From: Streptomyces sp. R21
GTDB lineage: Bacteria > Actinomycetota > Actinomycetes > Streptomycetales > Streptomycetaceae
NCBI RefSeq assembly: GCF_041051975.1
Contig: NZ_CP163435.1
Span: 7,047,001-7,111,000 of the forward strand
Length of the DNA stretch: 64,000 bases
Direction of reading: 5' to 3'
The stretch's first letter is position 1, and each line of letters begins with the position of its first letter. Under the pieces are notes generated by a model that did no database searches, was not told the origin of the DNA, and saw only the letters and a program-made list of their open reading frames with translations. Shown here in pieces: positions 8,401 through 15,094 of this stretch. The position numbers and the translations under genes were made by a program.

Positions 8401-8437
8401 GTGATCCGTATGGCCTGAGCGGTCAGCATGGCCTGAG
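8392..8437. repeat. 18-bp tandem repeat at converging gene ends
   Basis: ATGGCCTGAG occurs at 8392, 8410 and 8428, exactly 18 bp apart. The first copy holds the stop codon of the MDR gene and the third encodes the end and stop of eda on the other strand. The gap between the two genes (8401-8422) is therefore made of repeat units. Confidence 0.8.
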
Positions 8438-9106
8438 CGCCGCCGCCTCCCGGGCCAGCGCCTCCACCCGCCCCCAGTCCCCGGCCGCGACGGCGTCCCC
8501 CGGAAGCATCCAGCTCCCGCCCACACAACCGACGTTGGGCAGCGCCAGATACTCCGGAGCGGAGTCGGGGCCGATGCCGCCGGTCGGGCAGAACCGCGCC
8601 TGGGGGAGCGGTCCGGCCAGCGACTTCAGGTACGCCGTGCCGCCCGCGGCCTGCGCAGGGAAGAACTTCATCTCCCGCACGCCGAGTTCGAGAAGTGTCA
8701 CGACCTCCGAGGTGGTGGACACCCCCGGCAGGAACGGCACCCCGGACGCCCGCATGGCATCGAGGAGTACGTCCGTCCAGCCGGGGCTCACCAGAAAGCG
8801 CGCGCCGGCGGCCACGGAGTCGGCCACCTGCGCGGGGGTGAGGACCGTGCCCGCGCCGACCACCGCGTCCGGCACCTCGGCCGCGATCGCCCGGATCGCG
8901 TCGAGCGCCGCCGGGGTCCGCAGGGTCACCTCGATCGCGGGCAGCCCGCCCGCCACCAGCGCCCGCGCCAGCGGTACGGCGTCGGCGGCGTCCGTCAGCA
9001 CGACGACGGGGACGACGGGCGCGAGGTCCAGTACGGAGGCGGACGGCGAGGCGGATGGCGAGTGGGGCGGTGAGGCAGACGGCGACGAGGGCAGCGACGA
9101 GGTCAT
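8423..9106 (-). CDS. eda: KDPG/KHG aldolase
   Basis: Protein of about 227 residues that cleaves 2-keto-3-deoxy-6-phosphogluconate (and/or 4-hydroxy-2-oxoglutarate) to pyruvate. Seen: the catalytic Glu in AIEVTLRTPAAL, GAGTVL, the GVSTTSEV loop, and the Schiff-base Lys in REMKFFPAQAAGG. I chose ATG at 9106 (MTSSLPSS); an ATG at 9115 is an alternative, and both lack a well-spaced ribosome site. A longer in-frame extension to 9172 runs through a perfect palindrome and is rejected. The N terminus has a Ser/Pro/Ala-rich tail of about 25 residues (PSASPPHSPSASPSAS) before the barrel. yaaA lies upstream on the same strand. Confidence 0.9.
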   Translation of the reverse strand: MTSSLPSSPSASPPHSPSASPSASVLDLAPVVPVVVLTDAADAVPLARALVAGGLPAIEVTLRTPAALDAIRAIAAEVPDAVVGAGTVLTPAQVADSVAAGARFLVSPGWTDVLLDAMRASGVPFLPGVSTTSEVVTLLELGVREMKFFPAQAAGGTAYLKSLAGPLPQARFCPTGGIGPDSAPEYLALPNVGCVGGSWMLPGDAVAAGDWGRVEALAREAAALRPC

Positions 9107-9128
9107 GTCCCTCATCCTGCCCGGGGTG

Positions 9129-9162
9129 TGCAGCATGCGCAAAGGTCGTTGCGCATGCTGCA
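9129..9162. promoter_or_regulatory. Perfect 14-bp palindrome between yaaA and eda
   Basis: Arms 9129-9142 and 9149-9162 (TGCAGCATGCGCAA and its exact complement) are separated by six bases. The element lies just upstream of the eda start and just past the yaaA stop. It could be an operator for eda or a hairpin ending the yaaA transcript. There is no T-run, and the TTGCGCA half-site looks more like a protein-binding site. Confidence 0.6.
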
Positions 9163-9179
9163 ATGGCACCAAGTAGGGG

Positions 9180-9980
9180 TCAGTGGATCTCCGTCACCAC
9201 CACGTCCAGCGCCCACGCCTTCCCGGCCCTGCCCGGAGCCTGCGCCTCCACCGCGTACCCGAGGTCCCGCAGCGCCTCCACCAGCGCCGCCGGGTCCTTG
9301 GGCGCCGCGCCCGCAAGCAGCAGACTGCGCACGATCCTGCCCTTCGTCGCCTTGTTGAAGTGGCTGACGACGGACCGCTTCTCGACCCCGTTCACCATCT
9401 GCGAGTGCAGCACCCGCACCGTCGCCGTGCGCCCCGCGACCTCGCCCTTCGGCTTCCACGCGGTCGTGTACGCCGACGACCGCAGGTCGAGCACCAGCCC
9501 GTCTCCCGCCGCCTCGGGCAGGGCCGCGGCCATTGGCGCCCGCCAGTGCGCGCCCAGCGCCCCGAGCCCCGGCAGCTTCACGCCCATCGAGCAGCGGTAG
9601 GAGGGGATCCGGTCGGTCACCCGGACCGCGCCCCACAGGCCCGAGAACACCAGCAGCGAGCGCGCCGCCCGCTTCTTCGCCGCCGCGTCGAGCGAGGACA
9701 GCTCCAGGGAGTCGTACAGGACCCCCGTGTAGATCTCGCCCGCCGGGCGCGCGCCCGCCGTCCGCAGCTGTGTGTTCTTCGCGATCTCGCCGCGCAGACC
9801 CTCGCTCAGCCCGAGTACCTCACGCGCCTTCTCCTCGTCGGCGACGCACAGCTCGACCAGCTCCTCAAGGACCGCCTGCCGCGCCTCGGCGAGCCCGGGG
9901 AGCGACAGCGACTCCGGCTTCAGCGGGGTGCCGCGGCCCGAGGGGGCCTTGCCTTCGGACGGGGGGAGCAGGACGAGCAC
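9180..9980 (-). CDS. yaaA: YaaA-family peroxide stress protein
   Basis: Protein of 266 residues starting at a GTG (9980) behind AAGGAG. It has the family N terminus LVLLPPSEGKA and conserved segments YTGVLYDSLELSS, LLVFSGLWGAVRVTDRIP and VSHFNKATKGRIVRSLL. In E. coli, YaaA lowers intracellular free iron during peroxide stress and binds DNA. The streptomycete version has the same length and fold. It is the first gene of a possible two-gene minus-strand unit with eda and diverges from the RNB ribonuclease gene. Confidence 0.93.
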   Translation of the reverse strand: MLVLLPPSEGKAPSGRGTPLKPESLSLPGLAEARQAVLEELVELCVADEEKAREVLGLSEGLRGEIAKNTQLRTAGARPAGEIYTGVLYDSLELSSLDAAAKKRAARSLLVFSGLWGAVRVTDRIPSYRCSMGVKLPGLGALGAHWRAPMAAALPEAAGDGLVLDLRSSAYTTAWKPKGEVAGRTATVRVLHSQMVNGVEKRSVVSHFNKATKGRIVRSLLLAGAAPKDPAALVEALRDLGYAVEAQAPGRAGKAWALDVVVTEIH

Positions 9981-10071
9981 GGTGGTTTCTCCTTGCGGTG
10001 GGTACGGCCCGGCGCCAGCCTAAAGGGTGCCGCCGGGCCGTCCTCGCGCGCCGGACCGGCCGGACTGTGCC

Positions 10072-10086
10072 TACGCTCGCTGTATG
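10072..10086 (+). promoter_or_regulatory. -10 box of leaderless RNB gene
   Basis: TACGCT at 10072-10077 lies seven bases before the ATG at 10084, with no Shine-Dalgarno sequence in between or upstream. This fits a leaderless transcript. A -35 element is not evident. Confidence 0.5.
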
Positions 10087-11517
10087 CCTCGCCGCCACAT
10101 ACGTGTTGCCGGTGCACCGGAGGCTCCGCTGCGAGCCGCGCTGCGCGCCCTGCGAACCGAACTCGGCGTGCCCGAGACGTTCTCACCCGAAGTGCTCGAA
10201 GAGGCCGCGCGGGCACCCCGGCTGCCGTCGTACGACGCGACGGACATTCCCCTCTTCACCATCGATCCGCCCGCGTCCACGGACCTCGACCAGGCGATGC
10301 ACCTCGCGCGACGCCCGGGCGGCGGCTACCGCGTCCGGTACGCGATCGCCGATATCGCCGCCTTCGTCGTACCCGGTGGAGCCCTGGACGCCGAGGCCCA
10401 CCGCCGTGTCACGACGCTGTACTTCCCCGACGAGCGGGTCCCGCTGCACCCGTCCCAGCTCTCCGAGGGCGCCGCCAGCCTCCTCCCGGACCAGACCTGC
10501 CCGGCCGTGCTGTGGACGATCGACCTCGACGCGGACGGACGTACGGAGGCGACCGACGTGCGCCGGGCGCTGGTGCGCAGCCGGGCCAAGCTCGACTACG
10601 CGCACGTACAGAAGGAGATCGGCGCGGGCACCGCCGAGGAACCGCTCGCCCTCCTCAAGGGCATCGGGGAGCTGCGCGAACGGCTGGAGGTGGAGCGCGG
10701 GGGCATCTCCCTGAACGTGCCCGAACAGGAGATCGTCGAGCGCGACGACACCTATGAGCTGGCCTACCGCGCCCCGCTCCCGGCCGAAGGCTGGAACGCG
10801 CAGATCTCCCTGCTGACCGGGATGGCCGCCGCCGACCTGATGCTCGCCCACGGCACCGGCGTCCTGCGGACCCTGCCCGCCGCCCCCGACGGCGCCGTCG
10901 GCCGGCTGCGCCGTACGGCCAAGGCCCTGCGCATCGACTGGCCGCACCACGTCTCGTACGCCGAGCTCATCCGCTCCCTCGACCCGCACCGGCCGCACCA
11001 CGCGGCCTTCCTCCAGGAGTGCACGACGCTGCTGCGCGGCGCCGGCTACACGGTCTTCCGCGACGGCGTGCTCCCCGCGGTCACCTCGCACGCCGCGGTC
11101 GCCGCGCCGTACGCGCACTGCACGGCACCGCTGCGCCGCCTCGCCGACCGCTACGCCGCGGAGATCTGCCTCGCGGCCGTCGCGAACCAGGCACCCCCCG
11201 ACTGGGTCCTGGCCGCCCTCGACGCCCTCCCCAAGGAGATGGCCGACGGCAACCGGCGTGCGGGCACCGTCGAGCGCGAGTGCGTCGACATCGTGGAGGC
11301 CGCCCTGCTCAAGGACCGGGTGGGCGACGTCTTCGAGGGCTGCGTGGTGGACGTGCAGGAGCACGAACCCACCGTCGGGACCGTCCAGTTGGAGTCCCCG
11401 GCCGTCTTCGCCCGCATCGAGGGCGGTACGGCGCCGCTGCCCCTGGGGGAGCGGCTGCGGGTACGGCTGACGCGGGCCGATCCGGGGACGGCGAAGGTGC
11501 AGTTCGCGCCCGCGTGA
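10084..11517 (+). CDS. RNB-domain ribonuclease (RNase II/R family)
   Basis: Protein of 477 residues. The catalytic RNB signature is at about residues 60-75 (FTIDPPASTDLDQA), where the spaced aspartates bind magnesium, followed by YRVRYAIADIAAFV and later the family segments ISLLTGMAAADLML and YAHCTAPLRRLADRYA. It lacks the N-terminal cold-shock domains and has only a short C-terminal beta region, so it is a compact actinobacterial version. Such enzymes degrade single-stranded RNA 3' to 5'. Start ATG at 10084 was chosen over in-frame upstream ATGs because a -10 box sits directly before it. Confidence 0.9.
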   Translation: MPRRHIRVAGAPEAPLRAALRALRTELGVPETFSPEVLEEAARAPRLPSYDATDIPLFTIDPPASTDLDQAMHLARRPGGGYRVRYAIADIAAFVVPGGALDAEAHRRVTTLYFPDERVPLHPSQLSEGAASLLPDQTCPAVLWTIDLDADGRTEATDVRRALVRSRAKLDYAHVQKEIGAGTAEEPLALLKGIGELRERLEVERGGISLNVPEQEIVERDDTYELAYRAPLPAEGWNAQISLLTGMAAADLMLAHGTGVLRTLPAAPDGAVGRLRRTAKALRIDWPHHVSYAELIRSLDPHRPHHAAFLQECTTLLRGAGYTVFRDGVLPAVTSHAAVAAPYAHCTAPLRRLADRYAAEICLAAVANQAPPDWVLAALDALPKEMADGNRRAGTVERECVDIVEAALLKDRVGDVFEGCVVDVQEHEPTVGTVQLESPAVFARIEGGTAPLPLGERLRVRLTRADPGTAKVQFAPA

Positions 11518-11623
11518 CGGGGGCGGCATGAAAACAGCGAACGCAGACGTTGCGGCTGTGAGGAGACCGACGACAGCCGGTCCGAACGGACTCACACACC
11601 GAAGCCGGGGGAGGCAGACGCAC

Positions 11624-12448
11624 ATGACCGCACGTGAAGAGGCCCGCTGGACCCGGACCACCCTCGGCCGTGACGGGGGCCCTCTCCACCTGCTGACCGC
11701 CCGCTTCGACCAGCACCGCTACGCACCCCACGCCCACGAGGAGTTCACCGTCGGCGTCTGCGTCGGCGGCGCCGAGATCATCGACTACCGGGGCGGCCGG
11801 ATCCGCACCGGCCCCGGCTCGATCGTCGTCATGGCCCCCGGCGAGGTGCACACCGGCGGCCCGGCCATGCCGGGCGGATACGCCTACCGAGCCCTGTACC
11901 CGGAGGCCTTCCTCCTCACCGAGGGCACCCTGACCGTCCCGCACTTCCGCGAACCGCTCCTCGACGACCCCGAGCTGGCCACCGCCCTGCGCGTCGCGCA
12001 CACCGAACTGACCCGCTGCCCCGACCCGTTGGAGGCCGAGTCCCGCCTCCCGTGGCTGCTCACGGCCCTGGCCCGTCGCCACGGCACGGCCCGCCCGGTC
12101 TGCGACCTCGTCCCGGGAGGGGCCGGAATAGCCCACGCCGTACGCGACCGGCTCGCCGACGAACTCCAGGCACCCCCGTCCCTCGGCTGCCTCGCCACCG
12201 ACCTGGGCCTGTCCCGCTATCAACTCCTGCGCGCCTTCCGTACGACGATGGGCCTGCCGCCGTACGCCTGGCTAGCCCAGCACCGGGTGAACCGAGCCCG
12301 GAGCCTCCTGGACGCCGGGCTGCGCCCCGCCCAGGTCGCGCCGCTCGTGGGCTTCGCCGACCAGGCGCATCTCACGCGCTGGTTCCGCCGGGTGCTGGGG
12401 GTCACCCCGGCGGCGTACCGCAACAGCGTTCAAGACGCCGGCCGCTGA
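11624..12448 (+). CDS. AraC-family transcriptional regulator
   Basis: Protein of 274 residues. The N-terminal half is a cupin-like sensing domain (FDQHRYAPHAHEEFTVGV, then GSIVVMAPGEVHTGG). The C-terminal 100 residues hold two helix-turn-helix units (LATDLGLSRYQLLRAFR and VAPLVGFADQAHLTRWFRR). Start ATG at 11624 follows GGGGGAGG at a normal distance; a longer frame from 11528 lacks a ribosome site. The gene sits 19 bp before an EamA transporter on the same strand, a common pairing in which the regulator controls the exporter. The inducer is unknown. Confidence 0.92.
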   Translation: MTAREEARWTRTTLGRDGGPLHLLTARFDQHRYAPHAHEEFTVGVCVGGAEIIDYRGGRIRTGPGSIVVMAPGEVHTGGPAMPGGYAYRALYPEAFLLTEGTLTVPHFREPLLDDPELATALRVAHTELTRCPDPLEAESRLPWLLTALARRHGTARPVCDLVPGGAGIAHAVRDRLADELQAPPSLGCLATDLGLSRYQLLRAFRTTMGLPPYAWLAQHRVNRARSLLDAGLRPAQVAPLVGFADQAHLTRWFRRVLGVTPAAYRNSVQDAGR

Positions 12449-12467
12449 CCCGGCCGAAACTGGCCGC

Positions 12468-13448
12468 ATGACTGCACGCGGCTGGCTTCTGTTCTCCCTG
12501 ATGGGAGTCCTCTGGGGCATCCCCTACCTGATGATCAAAGTGGCGGTGGACGGGGTCTCCCCGTCGATGGTCGTCTTCGCGCGCTGCGCGCTCGGCGCCG
12601 CGCTCCTGCTCCCCTTCGCCGTACGACAAGGGGGACTGACCACCGTCGTCCGCGCGCACTGGCGCCCGATGCTCGCCTTCGCCTGTATCGAGATCATCGG
12701 CCCCTGGTGGACCCTGACGGACGCCGAACGCCACCTCTCCAGCTCCACGGCGGGCCTGCTGATCGCGGGCGTCCCCATCGTCGGAGTCGTCCTCGCCCGC
12801 TTCTTCGGCGACACGGAACAGCTGGGCGCCCGCCGCACGACGGGCCTGGCGCTGGGCCTGGCCGGAGTCGCGGTCCTCACCGTCCCCCACCTCACCGGCG
12901 GCGACGCGCGCTCCCTGGTAGAGGTGCTGATCACGGTCCTCGGCTACGCCACCGCGCCCTTGATCATCGCCCGCTATCTCAAGCCTGTCCCCACCCTCCA
13001 GCTGATAGCCCCGTGCCTCCTGCTGGCAACGCTCGTCTACACCCCCGGCGCGATCGCCAGCTGGCCCTCCGAGGTCCCCTCCACCCAGGTCCTGGCCTCC
13101 CTCGCCGGCCTGGGCGTCATCTGCACGGCCCTCGCCTTCGTCGCCTTCCTCGAACTGATCCGGGAGGCGGGCCCGACCCGTGCGGTGGTCTTCACCTACG
13201 TCAACCCGGCCGTGGCCGTGGCGGCGGGCGCGACCTTCCTCGACGAGCGCCTGACGCCCGGGGTCCTTGCCGCCTTCGCCCTGATCCTGGCGGGCTCGTT
13301 CCTGGCGACGGCGGCCTCGGGGCCGAGCAGGCGGGTACGCCCGGTAGCATGGTCGACACGGCAGACGAGCCGGGCGGGCGGCCGCGTGGAGGTTCTTGTG
13401 GACCTTCCCGAGGAACGTCCGGGCTCCACAGGGCAGGGTGATGGCTAA
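12468..13448 (+). CDS. EamA (DMT) family transporter
   Basis: Protein of 326 residues with about ten hydrophobic segments in two EamA repeats (WLLFSLMGVLWGIPYLMIKV at the start; AFVAFLELIREAGPTRAVVFTYVNPAVAV in the second half). The family exports amino acids, metabolites or drugs at the cytoplasmic membrane. The last membrane helix ends at about residue 285. The remaining 40 residues are hydrophilic (RVRPVAWSTRQTSRAGG...) and run through the rnpB promoter and the first 89 bases of rnpB, so the stop codon lies inside the RNA gene. That tail is probably a by-product of the overlap and not a functional domain. Confidence 0.88.
   Translation: MTARGWLLFSLMGVLWGIPYLMIKVAVDGVSPSMVVFARCALGAALLLPFAVRQGGLTTVVRAHWRPMLAFACIEIIGPWWTLTDAERHLSSSTAGLLIAGVPIVGVVLARFFGDTEQLGARRTTGLALGLAGVAVLTVPHLTGGDARSLVEVLITVLGYATAPLIIARYLKPVPTLQLIAPCLLLATLVYTPGAIASWPSEVPSTQVLASLAGLGVICTALAFVAFLELIREAGPTRAVVFTYVNPAVAVAAGATFLDERLTPGVLAAFALILAGSFLATAASGPSRRVRPVAWSTRQTSRAGGRVEVLVDLPEERPGSTGQGDG
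13345..13350 (+). promoter_or_regulatory. -10 box of rnpB
   Basis: TAGCAT lies about ten bases before the P1 helix of the RNase P RNA, inside the 3' part of the EamA coding region. No clear -35 is seen. Confidence 0.5.
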
Positions 13449-13769
13449 CGGCCACCCGGGGTGACCCGCGGGACAGTGCCACAGAAAACAGACCGCCAGG
13501 GATCTCGATCCCTGGTAAGGGTGAAACGGTGGTGTAAGAGACCACCAGTGCCCAGGGCGACCTGGGCAGCTAGGTAAACCCCACCCGGAGCAAGGTCAAA
13601 AGGAAACACCCAGGTGTTTCTGCGCGGACGTTCGAGGGCTGCCCGCCCGAGTCCGCGGGTAGACCGCACGAGACCGGCGGCAACGCCGGTCCTAGATGGA
13701 TGGCCGTCTCCCCGGCCGCCGCGAGGCGACCGGGCGACAGAACCCGGCGTACAGCCTGACTCGTCTGCC
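13360..13769 (+). ncRNA. rnpB: RNase P RNA, bacterial class A
   Basis: Catalytic RNA of RNase P, which trims tRNA 5' leaders. Seen: the conserved 5' core GAGGAACGTCCGGGCTCCAC with GGGCAG; the 3' core ACAGAACCCGGCGTACAG, which pairs with it to form P4; and a perfect 10-bp P1 helix between 13360-13369 (GGCAGACGAG) and 13760-13769 (CTCGTCTGCC). The length of about 410 nt matches actinobacterial examples. Two hairpins follow. The gene overlaps the end of the EamA reading frame and marks the left edge of the biosynthetic cluster. Confidence 0.97.
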
Positions 13770-13779
13770 TCTCTGGGCT

Positions 13780-13815
13780 CTGACCCGGCCATACGGCCAG
13801 GTCGGGGCCCTTTTA
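13780..13815 (+). terminator. rnpB terminator
   Basis: A stem of 13780-13790 with 13795-13805 (loop ATAC, one C-A mismatch) is followed by GGCCC and TTTT at 13811-13814, the best intrinsic terminator in the window. Confidence 0.75.
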
Positions 13816-13820
13816 TGCGC

Positions 13821-13853
13821 CGGGCCCCAAGGGACGATGACCCCTGGGGCCCG
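13821..13853. terminator. Second hairpin between rnpB and the convergent aldo/keto reductase
   Basis: CGGGCCCCAAGGG at 13821-13833 pairs with CCCCTGGGGCCCG at 13841-13853 around a 7-base loop, apart from a bulge. It lies 17 bp past the aldo/keto reductase stop codon and probably terminates that gene. Confidence 0.7.
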
Positions 13854-13870
13854 ACTCGGTGGGGAGTGGC

Positions 13871-14923
13871 TCAGGCGGCCGTCGCCGGGCCCTCGCCGGC
13901 TCCGGTGGTCTTGATCGCCTGGGTGATCTCGGTGAAGTCGGCCGAGGTCAGTTCCAGCGTCGAGGCGGCGATCCAGCCGTCCACCTGCTCGGGTGTGCGG
14001 GCGCCGACGATCGCGCCGTTGATGCCGGGCCAGGCCAGTGCCCACGCGACGGCGACGGCGCCGGTGGAGACGCCGTGCCGCTCGGCCACCGGGACGAGGG
14101 CGGCGGCGAGGGCGAGGTTGGCGTCCAGGCCGGTGGTGAAGTCGGGGTGGGTCTTGCGCCAGTCGTCGTCCGGCAGCGCGGCCGCGCGTGCCTTGGAGAA
14201 CGCTCCGGTCAGCAGGCCCGACTGCTGGGGCGAGTACACGATGACACCGGTGCCCGCCGCCTCCGCCTGTGCGATCAGTTCGGCCGAACCGCGGTTGATC
14301 GCCGAGAAGGGCGGCTGGACGACGTCCACGTGGGCGACCCGCTCGGCGGCGGCGACCTGCTCGGGGGAGTGGTTGGACAGACCGATGGCGCGGACCTTGC
14401 CCTCGGCCTTCAGGTCGGCCATGACCTGCCAGTACTCCTCCAGCGGAGTGCCGCCGACGGCGGCGGCCTGGGCCTGCGGGTCGTTGTAGTCGAGGGCCTC
14501 GCCGCCGGTGTCGGGCCAGTGCACCTGGTACAGGTCGATGCTCTCGACGTTCAGGCGGCGCAGCGAGCCCTCGACCTCACGGCGAACGCTGGCGGGCGTC
14601 ATGGAGTTGCGCGGGGCCGCGGTCGGGTCGTTGTCGTCCCAGATCAGGCCGCACTTGGTGAAGACGTAGGGGCGGTCGGCCTCGGGGAAGTCGGCGATGG
14701 CCTTGGCGATGACCTCCTCGGAGTGACCCAGACCGTAGACGGCGGCGGTGTCGATCCAGTTGACCCCGGCCTCGATCGCGTGCCGGATGGCGGCGACCGA
14801 GGCGTCGTCGTCCTGGGCACCCCAGGCGTAATGCCAGCCCCCGCCACCGATGGCCCAGGCCCCGAAGCCGGTGCGGCTGATGGTCATTGCGCTCGTGCCG
14901 AGCTGCTTGGCAGGCAGTGTCAT
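13871..14923 (-). CDS. Aldo/keto reductase
   Basis: Protein of 350 residues, ATG at 14923 behind GGAGGG. It is a TIM-barrel NADPH enzyme: catalytic Asp/Tyr in WIDTAAVYGLGHSEE, Lys in YVFTKCGLIW, His in LYQVHWPDTGG, and cofactor segments IGLSNHSPEQ and GAIVGARTPEQ. Its promoter carries the same operator-like sequence as the divergent PKS gene, so it is probably regulated with the cluster and may reduce a carbonyl in, or detoxify, a pathway compound; the role is inferred. It can also be read as a boundary gene of primary metabolism. Confidence 0.93.
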   Translation of the reverse strand: MTLPAKQLGTSAMTISRTGFGAWAIGGGGWHYAWGAQDDDASVAAIRHAIEAGVNWIDTAAVYGLGHSEEVIAKAIADFPEADRPYVFTKCGLIWDDNDPTAAPRNSMTPASVRREVEGSLRRLNVESIDLYQVHWPDTGGEALDYNDPQAQAAAVGGTPLEEYWQVMADLKAEGKVRAIGLSNHSPEQVAAAERVAHVDVVQPPFSAINRGSAELIAQAEAAGTGVIVYSPQQSGLLTGAFSKARAAALPDDDWRKTHPDFTTGLDANLALAAALVPVAERHGVSTGAVAVAWALAWPGINGAIVGARTPEQVDGWIAASTLELTSADFTEITQAIKTTGAGEGPATAA

Positions 14924-14965
14924 GGGACTTGCAACCCTCCGCTTGTGGATGCTGATTCGGTGACG

Positions 14966-14994
14966 AATCTATATAAGAGATCTTACATTTGCAA
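14966..14994 (-). promoter_or_regulatory. Promoter of the aldo/keto reductase gene
   Basis: Read on the minus strand: -35 TTGCAA (14989-14994), a 17-bp spacer (14972-14988), and -10 TAGATT (14966-14971). The spacer is almost entirely occupied by an operator-like sequence. Confidence 0.65.
14973..14988. promoter_or_regulatory. Operator-like site, copy 1
   Basis: ATAAGAGATCTTACAT contains the palindrome TAAGA-NN-TCTTA. It lies between the -35 and -10 of the aldo/keto reductase promoter, where a bound repressor would block transcription. An exact inverted copy lies 43 bp away. Confidence 0.7.
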
Positions 14995-15021
14995 GCGCTC
15001 GGACCTTATCGCCGCGGTTGG

Positions 15022-15050
15022 TTGACGGTCCATGTAAGATCTCTTATGGT
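15022..15050 (+). promoter_or_regulatory. Promoter of the PKS genes
   Basis: TTGACG (15022-15027), a 17-bp spacer, and TATGGT (15045-15050) give a good housekeeping-sigma promoter 45 bp before the PKS start codon. Confidence 0.7.
15032..15047. promoter_or_regulatory. Operator-like site, copy 2
   Basis: ATGTAAGATCTCTTAT is the exact reverse complement of copy 1 and overlaps the spacer and -10 of the PKS promoter. Identical 16-mers at both divergent promoters suggest one repressor acting on both. No TetR, MarR, PadR or HxlR gene is next to it. Confidence 0.7.
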
Positions 15051-15094
15051 CATTCGGTATCTGAGTGTCTGGGTTCACTGCGGGGGCATCGACA

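Noticed and set aside
9107..9172. Longer N terminus for the eda product
   Set aside because: The extension is encoded across a perfect 14-bp palindrome, has no ribosome site and does not resemble an aldolase N terminus.
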